Shown piece after piece: positions 7,720 through 16,101 of a stretch of DNA of 36,519 nt; the first letter of the stretch is position 1; every line of letters starts with the position of its first letter. The notes under the pieces are model-generated. The model had not been told where the DNA came from. It made no database searches and saw only the letters and a list, made by a program, of their open reading frames with translations. Origin of the DNA: Paracoccaceae bacterium (GTDB lineage: Bacteria > Pseudomonadota > Alphaproteobacteria > Rhodobacterales > Rhodobacteraceae); assembly GCA_014859945.1 (NCBI GenBank), contig JACZKR010000199.1:1-36519 (forward strand), in the 5' to 3' direction. The position numbers and the translations under genes are program-made.

Positions 7720-9005
7720 TGGGCCGCGACGTCGTTCAGGTTCAGGGCCATCTGCCCCATGCGCCGGACGACGTCTGGCAGACCTTGCGCGATTTCTGCG
7801 GTGTCTGGCATCCGTGGATCGCGACCATGCGGGAAGAACGCGGCCCGGGCGGCGCCCGCATCCGCGCCTTCACCGTGACGGGAGAGGACACGCTTTACCG
7901 CGAGCAGCAGACCTATCTTTCCGACAGCGACCGGGTGCTGGGATACACCCATCTTCAGGGGATCAGGGAATGTGAGGCCTATGACGCCCGCGTCACCGTG
8001 ACCCCTGCCGAAACCGGCGGTTGCCACGTCGGCTGGACGGCCCGGGTCAAGGCGCCTGCCGGCAGGCTGCGTCAGATCTGCGACGGCACGCGCGCGGTGT
8101 TCGAGGCGGGCATCGCAGCCCTGGCACAGCTTCCGGCGCGGGCGCCGGAGCCGAGGGCGGCCCTGCCGGCGCCTGTGGCGGTCGAGACGCTGATCTTTGA
8201 CGACCTTCCGCGTCTGGCGCTGAGCGTGACACCAGAGCGCGGCGACGACCGGCTGTGCCTGTTCCTGCACGGCATCGGCGGCGCGCGGACGAACTGGCTG
8301 GATCAGTTGCAGGCCGTGGGCGGCACGATCCGCGCCGCCGCGCTGGACCTGCGCGGCTATGGCGACAGCAGCCTGGGCGCCCGGCAATCAACGGTCGATG
8401 ACTATTGCGCGGACATCCTGCGGGTGGCCGCGCGGCTGGGCGCGCGGCGGCTGGTGCTGGTGGGCCTGTCCTACGGGTCGTGGATCGCCACGTCCTTTGC
8501 CATGCATCACCCCGAGATGCTGGATGCCCTTGTCCTGTCGGGCGGCTGCACCGGCATGTCCGAAGCCGGCCCCGATGAACGCGAGGCCTTCCGTCTTAGC
8601 CGCGAGGTGCCGCTGAACGCCGGTCAGGTGCCGGCCGATTTCGCTCCCGCAGTGGTCAAGGTGCTGGCCAGCCCCGGCGCTGGCGAAGCGGTCCGCCAAC
8701 GGCTTTATGACAGCATGGCGGCAATTCCCGCCGCGACCTACCGCGATGCGCTGAACTGCTTCACCAATCCGCTTGAGCGCTTTGACTTTTCCCGCCTGAC
8801 CATGCCGGTCCTGCTGATGACGGGTGAGCATGACCGGCTGGCCCCGCCGGCCGAAATCCGTGGCGTTGCCGGGCGCATCTGGGACGCCGCGCCGCGCCCC
8901 GATGTCCGGTTTGAGGTGATCGCGGGCGCGGGCCATGTCTGCAACATCGAAGCGCCCGAAACCTTCTCACGCCACCTTCTGGACCTGATCGGCCGCCTGC
9001 CATGA
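7719..9005 (+). CDS. SRPBCC (START-like) domain fused to alpha/beta hydrolase
   Basis: Residues ~1-140 SRPBCC-like ('VQVQGHLPHAPDDVWQTLRDFCGVWHPWIATMREERGPGGARIRAFTV'); C-terminal alpha/beta hydrolase with 'LFLHGIGGARTNW', nucleophile elbow 'GLSYG', 'TGEHDRLAPP', 'AGHVCNIEAPE'. Confidence 0.85.
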   Translation: MGRDVVQVQGHLPHAPDDVWQTLRDFCGVWHPWIATMREERGPGGARIRAFTVTGEDTLYREQQTYLSDSDRVLGYTHLQGIRECEAYDARVTVTPAETGGCHVGWTARVKAPAGRLRQICDGTRAVFEAGIAALAQLPARAPEPRAALPAPVAVETLIFDDLPRLALSVTPERGDDRLCLFLHGIGGARTNWLDQLQAVGGTIRAAALDLRGYGDSSLGARQSTVDDYCADILRVAARLGARRLVLVGLSYGSWIATSFAMHHPEMLDALVLSGGCTGMSEAGPDEREAFRLSREVPLNAGQVPADFAPAVVKVLASPGAGEAVRQRLYDSMAAIPAATYRDALNCFTNPLERFDFSRLTMPVLLMTGEHDRLAPPAEIRGVAGRIWDAAPRPDVRFEVIAGAGHVCNIEAPETFSRHLLDLIGRLP

Positions 9006-9688
9006 CCAAACTGCCCCGCCGCGAACAGAACCGCCTGAACCGTGAGCGCCAGATTCTGGACGCCGCGCTGAAGATCTTCGGTGCGACCGGCTATACCGGC
9101 GCCACGATGGATGCCGTCGCGGCCGAGGCCGGGGTGACGAAGCCCACGCTTTATTCCTACTTCCCGTCGAAAGAGTCGCTTTTCCAGGCGATGATGCTGG
9201 GCAAGCGCGACCTGATGCTGGATGTGTTCGAACATCCTTCCAAGGCGGGCATGGTCGCGGATCTTCTGGTTTTCGCCTGGGCCTATGCCGATACGGTCAT
9301 GCGGCCAGAAATGCTGTCGCTGGCCCGTCTGATCATCGGCGAGGTGCAGCGTTTCCCGGAGATCGGCCGGGCCTATCAGGCCAGCGGTCCCGATCACCTT
9401 CTGCGGGGGATCATGCGCTATCTGGAAGGGCAGCGCCGTGCCGGGCGGCTGGCATTCGACGATGCCGAACTGGCCGCGCAGGACCTGTGGGGCCTGATCC
9501 TGTCGGCGCCGCGGACCCAGGCGCTTTACATGCCCGATGCCCTTCCCGACCGGGCCACGCTTGAACGCTATATCCTGAATGGTCTGCGGGTCTTTCTGAA
9601 GGCCTACTCGACCACGCCAGCGCCCGATCTTGAACAACTTGAAGCGCTTAAAGGCGCCCCTTCCCAACAGGTGAACCATGACGCTTGA
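9002..9688 (+). CDS. TetR/AcrR family transcriptional regulator
   Basis: 'ILDAALKIFGATGYTGATMDAVAAEAGVTKPTLYSYFPSKESLFQAMM' HTH signature. Confidence 0.93.
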   Translation: MTKLPRREQNRLNRERQILDAALKIFGATGYTGATMDAVAAEAGVTKPTLYSYFPSKESLFQAMMLGKRDLMLDVFEHPSKAGMVADLLVFAWAYADTVMRPEMLSLARLIIGEVQRFPEIGRAYQASGPDHLLRGIMRYLEGQRRAGRLAFDDAELAAQDLWGLILSAPRTQALYMPDALPDRATLERYILNGLRVFLKAYSTTPAPDLEQLEALKGAPSQQVNHDA

Positions 9689-11018
9689 CGACTTCCTCGC
9701 CGACCCCGGCAGCCGATTTGCCACGGTCGCGATGACGGATACCAACGGCCTTCTGCGCGGTCAGATGGTTTCGGCCCGCAGCCTGAAGGGCGTGGCCAAG
9801 GCCGGCATGGGCATGGCCCCGGCGCAGCTGGCGCTGGACCCGACCGACGTGCATCTGAACCTGCCGGGCGTGAATGACGACTCGGGCGACTTCCACGACG
9901 ATCCGCTGGTCCTTGATCCGGCCAGCGTCCGCCGCCTGCCGTGGTCGAAGCCGGGTCATGACCTTCTGGTGCTGTCGAACTTTACCGGCCAGTCCGGGGA
10001 GCTTTGCCCGCGCTCGATCCTGTCAAAGGTTCTGGCCCGGGCGGCCGAGGCCGGGTTCTTCCCGAAATACGGGATGGAGCTGGAATACACCCTGTTCGAT
10101 GAAACGCCGGAAAGCGCCAAGGCCAAGGGTTATCGCCATCTCAAGCCCGCGACGCTGCATGCCAGCCATGACCTGATCATCTATCAGGCGGTTCAGACCG
10201 AATGGTATGAGGCGCTGGCCGCGATCTGCGAGCCGCTGAAGATCGACCTTGCTAAGATGCACGAGGAAATCGGCGCGGGCTTCATGGAATGCTGCATCGG
10301 CGCGGGTGAGGGGCTGGAACCCGCTGACCAGCTGGTGCTGCTGAAGAACTTCCTGCGGGCGCTGGCCCTGCGACAGGGCAAATCGGTCACCTTCATGCCG
10401 CGCTGGAACGAAGAGGCCGACAGCCAATCGATCCACCTGCACATGAGCCTGAAGGACAAGGCCGGAACCCCGCTGTTCTGGGACGCCAGCCAGAAGAACG
10501 GGGTCAGCCAGCTGTTCCGCTGGTTCTTGGGCGGGCTGCAGGCCTACATCGGCGACATGACCCTGGTCTTCCAGCCCACGGTCAACAGCTATCGCCGCTT
10601 TGCGCCGGGCACCTTCGCGCCGCCCGGGCTGACCTGGGGGTATGAGAACCGCACCACCTGCTTCCGGCTTGTGGGCCATGATCCGGGGTCGCTGCGGGTG
10701 GAAAACCGCCTGCCGGGCGCCGATACCAACCCCTACCTGACCGCCGCTGCCACCCTTGCGGCCGGGATCGCCGGCATCCTTGGCAAGGTCGAACCCGAGC
10801 CCGAGGTCATCGGTTCGGGCTATGCGCAGGCCCCGTCGCGGGACTTTGCCCGCTCGATGCCCGAGGCGATCAGCCGGTTGCGCGGGTCGGCTTTCGCCCG
10901 CGACTGGCTGGGCGACCGCTTCGTCGACGGCTTCACCGCCACCCGCGAAAGCCAGCATGACGAATTCCGCCGCCGGGTTCCCGATGTGGAACTGCAGCGC
11001 TTCTTCGATCTGGGTTAG
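9678..11018 (+). CDS. Glutamine synthetase family protein (gamma-glutamyl ligase-like, PuuA/GlnT-type)
   Basis: 'GMELEYTLFD', 'HEEIGAGFMECCI', 'VTFMPRWNEEADSQSIHLHMSL', 'NSYRRFAPGTFAPPGLTWGYENRTTCFRLVG', 'RVENRLPGADTNPYLTAAATLAAG'. Confidence 0.9.
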   Translation: MTLDDFLADPGSRFATVAMTDTNGLLRGQMVSARSLKGVAKAGMGMAPAQLALDPTDVHLNLPGVNDDSGDFHDDPLVLDPASVRRLPWSKPGHDLLVLSNFTGQSGELCPRSILSKVLARAAEAGFFPKYGMELEYTLFDETPESAKAKGYRHLKPATLHASHDLIIYQAVQTEWYEALAAICEPLKIDLAKMHEEIGAGFMECCIGAGEGLEPADQLVLLKNFLRALALRQGKSVTFMPRWNEEADSQSIHLHMSLKDKAGTPLFWDASQKNGVSQLFRWFLGGLQAYIGDMTLVFQPTVNSYRRFAPGTFAPPGLTWGYENRTTCFRLVGHDPGSLRVENRLPGADTNPYLTAAATLAAGIAGILGKVEPEPEVIGSGYAQAPSRDFARSMPEAISRLRGSAFARDWLGDRFVDGFTATRESQHDEFRRRVPDVELQRFFDLG

Positions 11019-11021
11019 GCC

Positions 11022-11531
11022 ATGGATCTGCGCGCCGCATTCCTTGAAGGCATGAGCCGGGCCGCAACCTTCGTCGCGGTCGCCACGACCGACGGTGAGG
11101 GCGGGCGTTTCGGTGTCACCGTCTCGTCGCTGACCTCGGTTTCGGCCGACGGCGATCACCCCTCGCTTCTGCTGTGTATCCACCATCTGTCGCCGGTGGG
11201 GGCCGCGATCCTGAAGAACCGGTATTTCTGTGCCAATCTTCTGGCCGAACCTCAGCAGGATGTGGCGAACCTCTTCGCGGGGCGCGGCGGTTCGGGCGAC
11301 CACGCCGACCGTTTCACCCGCGCCGCATGGCAGCCGGGCGAACATGGTCAGCCCCTTCTGGCCGGCGCCACCGCCACTTTCGAATGCCGTCTGGCGACGG
11401 CGCTTCTGTGGGAGACCCATCACATCATTGTCGGCCGCGCCACCTCGGTGCGGCTGTCGGACAATTCCTCGGCGCTGCTCTACGGGCAGCGCGCCTACCG
11501 CAAGGCCATCCACCTGACGACTGACACCTGA
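11022..11531 (+). CDS. Flavin reductase family protein (second copy)
   Basis: 'GMSRAATFVAVATTDGEGGRFGVTVSSLTSVSADGDHPSLLLCIHHLSPVGAAILKNRYFCANLLAE'; typical two-component oxygenase reductase. Confidence 0.88.
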   Translation: MDLRAAFLEGMSRAATFVAVATTDGEGGRFGVTVSSLTSVSADGDHPSLLLCIHHLSPVGAAILKNRYFCANLLAEPQQDVANLFAGRGGSGDHADRFTRAAWQPGEHGQPLLAGATATFECRLATALLWETHHIIVGRATSVRLSDNSSALLYGQRAYRKAIHLTTDT

Positions 11532-11611
11532 AAGCTGACCCCGCGGCCACTCCGGCCGCGACAACCGCATTCCGGCACCAAGACCGGACTCTGCGCAACA
11601 CGGAGGGACGC

Positions 11612-13060
11612 ATGTCTGACACTACCGGAATCGGAACCAACAGGCTTCGACGCAATTCGCTGGGGCTTGTCGCCGTCACCTTCATGGTGATCTCGGCCGC
11701 CGCTCCGCTGACGGGGGTCGCTGGCGCCATGCCGCTGGCCTTCCTCCTGGGCAACGGCACGGGCGTGCCGCTGACCTTCATCCTTCTGACGCTGGTCATG
11801 CTGGCCTTCGCCGCCGGCTATGTCGCGATGAGCCGCCATGTGATCAATGCCGGCGCCTTCTACGCCTATGCCGCGCGCGGCCTTGGCGGCAACGCGGGCG
11901 GGGCCGTCGCCCTGATCGCGCTGGTGGCCTACAACGCCATGCAGTTCGGCCTGATCGGACTTCTGGGCGGGATATCCGCCGGGGTCTTCAGCCAGTTCGG
12001 TCTGACGCTGGACTGGTGGGTTTACAGCCTGATCGCCGTCGTTCTGGTCGGGATTCTGGGCTATCGTCAGGTCGATCTGTCGGCCAAGGTGATGGTGGTT
12101 CTGGTCGGCCTTGAATACCTGATCGTGCTGATCGTCGACTTCGCCATCCTCGGGTCGGGCGGGGCCGAAGGTTCGGGGCTTGCCGTCAACATCTTCGACG
12201 TCTCGGCCCTGACATCGGGTTCGCTGACGGCCGCGGTGCTGTTCTGCCTTGGCTCGTTCATCGGCATCGAGGCGACGACGATCTACGGTGAAGAGGCCCG
12301 TGACCCCGAGCGTACGATCCCGCGCGCGACTTATCTGTCGATCCTGATGATCGGCGTCTTCTTCGTCTTCACCACCTGGCTGATGATCGCCGGCACCGGT
12401 GCCGACAAGCTGATTGAAACCATCGGCGGCCTGCCCGACCCGACGATCCACTTCTTCGTTCTGGCCGAAACCTACACCAATCCGACCGTTTCGATGATTG
12501 CCGGTCTCTTGCTGGTCTCCAGCCTTTTCGCCGCACTTTCGGCCTTCCACAACTACATCGCCCGCTATTCCTATGTCGCGGGCCGCGACGGACTGCTGCC
12601 GGCGGCTTTCGGCCGGACCCATGACGCGCACCAAAGCCCGCATATCGGCTCGGTCGTGCAGACCATCGGCGCGCTGATCGTTCTGGCCGTCTTTGCCGGG
12701 CTGGGTCTGGACCCGATCCTGAACATGTTCACCTGGGTCAGCCAGGTCGGCACGCTGGGCGTGATCGGGATGATGGCCATCACCTCGCTGTCGGTGATCG
12801 TGTTCTTCACGAAGAAGGGCGGGGGTTCGGCGCTGTCAACCCTGATCCTGCCCACCATCGCAGGGCTGATCATGCTGGCGCTGTTCGTCTATATCTTCGT
12901 GAACTACGGCGATCTGACCGGCACCACCGGCGGCGGGCTGAGCGTGATCCTGCCTTCGCTGATCCCGGCGGGCGGTGTTCTTGGCCTTCTGCTGGCCCGG
13001 CGGCTGAATGCGGTGGACCCGGCGCGCTTTACCCGGATGGGAACCACGCTGCCCGACTGA
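11612..13060 (+). CDS. APC family amino acid/amine permease
   Basis: Multiple hydrophobic helices; 'SAAAPLTGVAGAMPLAFLLGNGTGVPLTFIL' and 'FIGIEATTIYGEEARDPERTIPRATYLSI'. Confidence 0.92.
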   Translation: MSDTTGIGTNRLRRNSLGLVAVTFMVISAAAPLTGVAGAMPLAFLLGNGTGVPLTFILLTLVMLAFAAGYVAMSRHVINAGAFYAYAARGLGGNAGGAVALIALVAYNAMQFGLIGLLGGISAGVFSQFGLTLDWWVYSLIAVVLVGILGYRQVDLSAKVMVVLVGLEYLIVLIVDFAILGSGGAEGSGLAVNIFDVSALTSGSLTAAVLFCLGSFIGIEATTIYGEEARDPERTIPRATYLSILMIGVFFVFTTWLMIAGTGADKLIETIGGLPDPTIHFFVLAETYTNPTVSMIAGLLLVSSLFAALSAFHNYIARYSYVAGRDGLLPAAFGRTHDAHQSPHIGSVVQTIGALIVLAVFAGLGLDPILNMFTWVSQVGTLGVIGMMAITSLSVIVFFTKKGGGSALSTLILPTIAGLIMLALFVYIFVNYGDLTGTTGGGLSVILPSLIPAGGVLGLLLARRLNAVDPARFTRMGTTLPD

Positions 13061-13075
13061 CCCTGGGGGAAACGA

Positions 13076-13109
13076 CAAGGCCGGCCGGACGCAAGTCCGG
13101 CCGGCCTTG
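13076..13109. terminator. Bidirectional hairpin terminator between convergent operons
   Basis: CAAGGCCGGCCGGAC-GCAA-GTCCGGCCGGCCTTG: perfect 15-bp stem with GCAA tetraloop, in the gap between two converging stop codons. Confidence 0.8.
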
Positions 13110-13129
13110 CCTTGTTCAGGCAAACCGCT

Positions 13130-13372
13130 TTAGCCGCCCTTCAGCGCCTGCAGCAGGAAGATCTCGGCATCCGGCGCGATGGTGGCGTGACGGTTCGGCA
13201 TGACTTCACCGTTCACCACCACCGAAACGCCGCCCTTCAGAATCGGCTCCAGCCCCGGATGCAGGGCGACAAGCGCCTGCAAGGCTTCGGCGATGGTTGC
13301 AGCCTGCACCTCGACCACGCGGGCACCATCGGTGAACCGCGCAAGGCTGGACCACAGGTTGACCGCAACCAT
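13130..13372 (-). CDS. MoaD/ThiS-like ubiquitin-fold sulfur carrier protein
   Basis: 80 aa; 'VNLWSSLARFTDGARVVEVQAATIAEALQALVALHPGLEPIL...VVVNGEV' and C-terminal di-glycine 'LQALKGG'. Confidence 0.8.
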   Translation of the reverse strand: MVAVNLWSSLARFTDGARVVEVQAATIAEALQALVALHPGLEPILKGGVSVVVNGEVMPNRHATIAPDAEIFLLQALKGG

Positions 13373-13378
13373 CCTGCC

Positions 13379-15622
13379 TCAGCCCTTCGTCTTCATCGCC
13401 GCAAGGATCTTGGGAGGCGTCATCGGCAGATGGCGCAGCCGGACGCCTGTTGCCGCGTGGATTGCATTGGCAATCGCCGGCAGGGGCGGGGTGATGCCGG
13501 TTTCGCCCACGCCGCGCACGCCATAGGGATGGCCGGGGTTCGGCACCTCGACAATCACCGTATCAATCGGCGGCAGGTCCGAGGCGACGGGAATCCGGTA
13601 GTCCAGGAAGACCGTGTTCTGCAACCGGCCGTCCTTGCCGTAGATGTATTCCTCGTTCAGCGCCCAGCCGATGCCCTGCGCCGCGCCGCCCTGATACTGG
13701 CCTTCCACATAAGCGGGGTGAATGGCCCGACCGGCATCCTGCACCACCAGATAGCGCAGAACCGTCGTGCGCCCCGTTTCGGGGTCCACCTCGACATCGA
13801 CGACATGGGCACCGAAGCTGGCGCCAAAGCCATCCGGCACCGATTCATGGTGGCCCGAGATCGGGCCGCCGGTGCCGCCCATCTTGGAGGCGATCTCGGC
13901 GATGCTCATGGGCGGGAACTTGCCGGCGTTGGGCCCGGCCGGCTGCGCCGCGCCCTGCACCCATTCGACAGCCTCGGGTTCGATCCCCCATTCGGCGGCA
14001 GCGCGGTTGCACATCTCGCGGATGGCGGCCTCGGCGGCGATCACGGCGGCCTTGCCGCTGGCAAAAGTGGCGCGGCTGCCATGCGTCGGTTCGTTCACGC
14101 CAAGCGCGCCGGTTTCGACGATGTTCACCCGCACATCCTCATAGCGGATGCCCAGCGTCTCGGCCGTCATCAGCGCGATGGACGCGCGGCTGCCGCCGAT
14201 GTCCGGCGTGCCGACCGAAACCGTCGCCGTGCCATCCTCGCCGATGGCCAGCGTGACCGAGGTTTCGCCGGCATGGTTGAACCAGAAGCCCGATGCGATG
14301 CCGCGCCCCTGATTAGGCCCCAGCGGCACCGCCAGATTGGGATGCGCGGCGGTGGCTTCCAGCGTCTCGATCAGCCCGATCGAGCCGAAGGTGGCGCCGT
14401 AGCTGGCGGTGTCCCCCTCACGCACGGCGTTCTTCAGCCGCACCGCCATGGGGTCCAGCCCCAGTTCACGGCACATCTCGTCAATCAGGCTTTCCACCGC
14501 AAAGGCGCCCATGGGCGAGCCGGGGGCACGGTAGGCCGCGCATTTCGGCCGGTTGGCCAGCACGTCATAGCCGATGTGCTGAAGCGCCGGGATGGCATAG
14601 GGCGCGAAGGCGCAGTACAGCCCCTCGGCCACCGGCGAGCCGGGGAAGGCGCCGCCCTGCATGCGGAACTCGGCCCGGCCGGCGGTGATCGTGCCGTCCT
14701 TCTTCATGCCGATCTTCACATCCATCGAGGCCGAGGCTGTCGGCCCCGTCGCCCGCAGCACCTCGGACCGGCTCATGACAATCTTGACCGGCCGGCCGCC
14801 TGCCTTGCGCGACAGCGCCAGCGACAGGGGCTCCATGAAGATCGTGGTCTTGCCGCCGAAGCCGCCGCCGATCTCGGAGGGGGTCACGCGCAGCTGTGCG
14901 GCCTCAAGCCCCAGAACGGCGCTGCACATCTTGCGGATATACCACTGACCCTGGGTGCAGACCCACATCTCGCCCTTGCCGTCCGCGCCAAGCTGGCCGA
15001 CGCAGGCATGCGGCTCGATATAGCCCTGATGGGTGGCTTCGGTCTTGTAGGTCTGTTCGCGCACCAGATCGGCCGCGGCAAAGCCTGCGTCGATATCGCC
15101 GCGCCCGAAGTCCAGATAGCGCACCACATTCGGCGGCATCCCCGGGGGGACCGAGGCATCGGCCGCACCTTCGCGGATTACCGGGGCGTCGGGACGGATC
15201 GCGTCATCGACGTCGATCACATGGGGCAGCACCTCATAGGTCACCTCGACCAGCCGCGCCGCCTCTTCCGCCAGAAGGCGTGAGGTGGCAGCCACGGCGG
15301 CCACCGCATGACCGTCATACAGCGCCTTTTCCCCGGCAAGGGTGTTTTCCTGAAGGTTCCAGTCTTCGCCCGTCAGGCCGGTGGGCAGGTCGGCGCGCGT
15401 GACCACGGCCTTCACCCCGTCCAGCGCCAGCGCCTTCGACGCGTCGATCTTCACGATCTTCGCATGGGCATGCGGCGAACGCACCACGGCGCCCCACAGC
15501 ATCCCCGGCAGGGTGGCATCGGCGCCATAGCGGGCGCGGCCCGTCACCTTGTCCAGCCCGTCGGGCCGGTTGGGGCGGGTGCCGACAAGACGGAATTCGG
15601 CCTTCAACTCATCCTTCGGCAT
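13379..15622 (-). CDS. Xanthine dehydrogenase-family molybdopterin-binding large subunit
   Basis: 'TGRARYGADATLPGMLWGAVVRSPHAHAKI', 'GGGFGGKTTIFMEPLSLALSRK', 'AAYRAPGSPMGAFAVESLIDEM', 'GVRGVGETGITPPLPAIANAI' (catalytic Glu region). Confidence 0.93.
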   Translation of the reverse strand: MPKDELKAEFRLVGTRPNRPDGLDKVTGRARYGADATLPGMLWGAVVRSPHAHAKIVKIDASKALALDGVKAVVTRADLPTGLTGEDWNLQENTLAGEKALYDGHAVAAVAATSRLLAEEAARLVEVTYEVLPHVIDVDDAIRPDAPVIREGAADASVPPGMPPNVVRYLDFGRGDIDAGFAAADLVREQTYKTEATHQGYIEPHACVGQLGADGKGEMWVCTQGQWYIRKMCSAVLGLEAAQLRVTPSEIGGGFGGKTTIFMEPLSLALSRKAGGRPVKIVMSRSEVLRATGPTASASMDVKIGMKKDGTITAGRAEFRMQGGAFPGSPVAEGLYCAFAPYAIPALQHIGYDVLANRPKCAAYRAPGSPMGAFAVESLIDEMCRELGLDPMAVRLKNAVREGDTASYGATFGSIGLIETLEATAAHPNLAVPLGPNQGRGIASGFWFNHAGETSVTLAIGEDGTATVSVGTPDIGGSRASIALMTAETLGIRYEDVRVNIVETGALGVNEPTHGSRATFASGKAAVIAAEAAIREMCNRAAAEWGIEPEAVEWVQGAAQPAGPNAGKFPPMSIAEIASKMGGTGGPISGHHESVPDGFGASFGAHVVDVEVDPETGRTTVLRYLVVQDAGRAIHPAYVEGQYQGGAAQGIGWALNEEYIYGKDGRLQNTVFLDYRIPVASDLPPIDTVIVEVPNPGHPYGVRGVGETGITPPLPAIANAIHAATGVRLRHLPMTPPKILAAMKTKG

Positions 15623-16101
15623 CAGGCGGCTCCTCTCATTTCGGCGGCGGCATCCTGCACCGCGCGGATGATCTTGTCATAACCCGTGCAGCGGCAGAGG
15701 TTCCCGGCCAGCCAGTAGCGGATTTCGGTATCGGTCGGGTTGGCGTTCTTTTCCAGAAGCGCCTTCGCCGCCACCAGAATGCCCGGCGTGCAGAAGCCGC
15801 ATTGCAGGGCGGCATGTTCGATGAACTTGCGCTGCAGCGGGTGCAGTTCGCCCCCTGTCGCCATTCCTTCGATGGTTTCGACCGTGCGGCCCTGCGCTTC
15901 AACCCCCAGCACAAGGCAGGAACAGACCAGCGTGCCGTCCAGCCGCACCGAACAGGCGCCGCAATCGCCGGTGCCGCAGCCTTCCTTGGAACCGGTCAGC
16001 CCGACATGGTCGCGCAGGCAGTCCAGCAGCGTCTCGCGCGGGTCGGCAAGAAACTCGACCGTATCGCCGTTGACGGTGGTGGTGACGTGTATCCTGCTCA
16101 T
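15622..16101 (-). CDS. (2Fe-2S)-binding small subunit of molybdenum hydroxylase
   Basis: 'GCGTGDCGACSVRLDG' and 'QCGFCTPGILV...GNLCRCTGYDKI' two-cluster motifs. Confidence 0.95.
   Translation of the reverse strand: MSRIHVTTTVNGDTVEFLADPRETLLDCLRDHVGLTGSKEGCGTGDCGACSVRLDGTLVCSCLVLGVEAQGRTVETIEGMATGGELHPLQRKFIEHAALQCGFCTPGILVAAKALLEKNANPTDTEIRYWLAGNLCRCTGYDKIIRAVQDAAAEMRGAA

Noticed and set aside
11542-11560. CGCGGCC-ACTCC-GGCCGCG hairpin before the APC permease as a terminator or riboswitch
   Set aside because: Only a 7-bp stem, no U-tract and no recognisable aptamer; could be chance in GC-rich DNA.
10023-11570. 515-aa minus-strand ORF opposite GS-like and flavin reductase genes
   Set aside because: Shadow ORF; plus-strand products are well supported.
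13112-15283. 723-aa + strand ORF antisense to the molybdenum hydroxylase large subunit
   Set aside because: Same shadow-ORF signature; minus strand carries clear XdhB/CoxL motifs.
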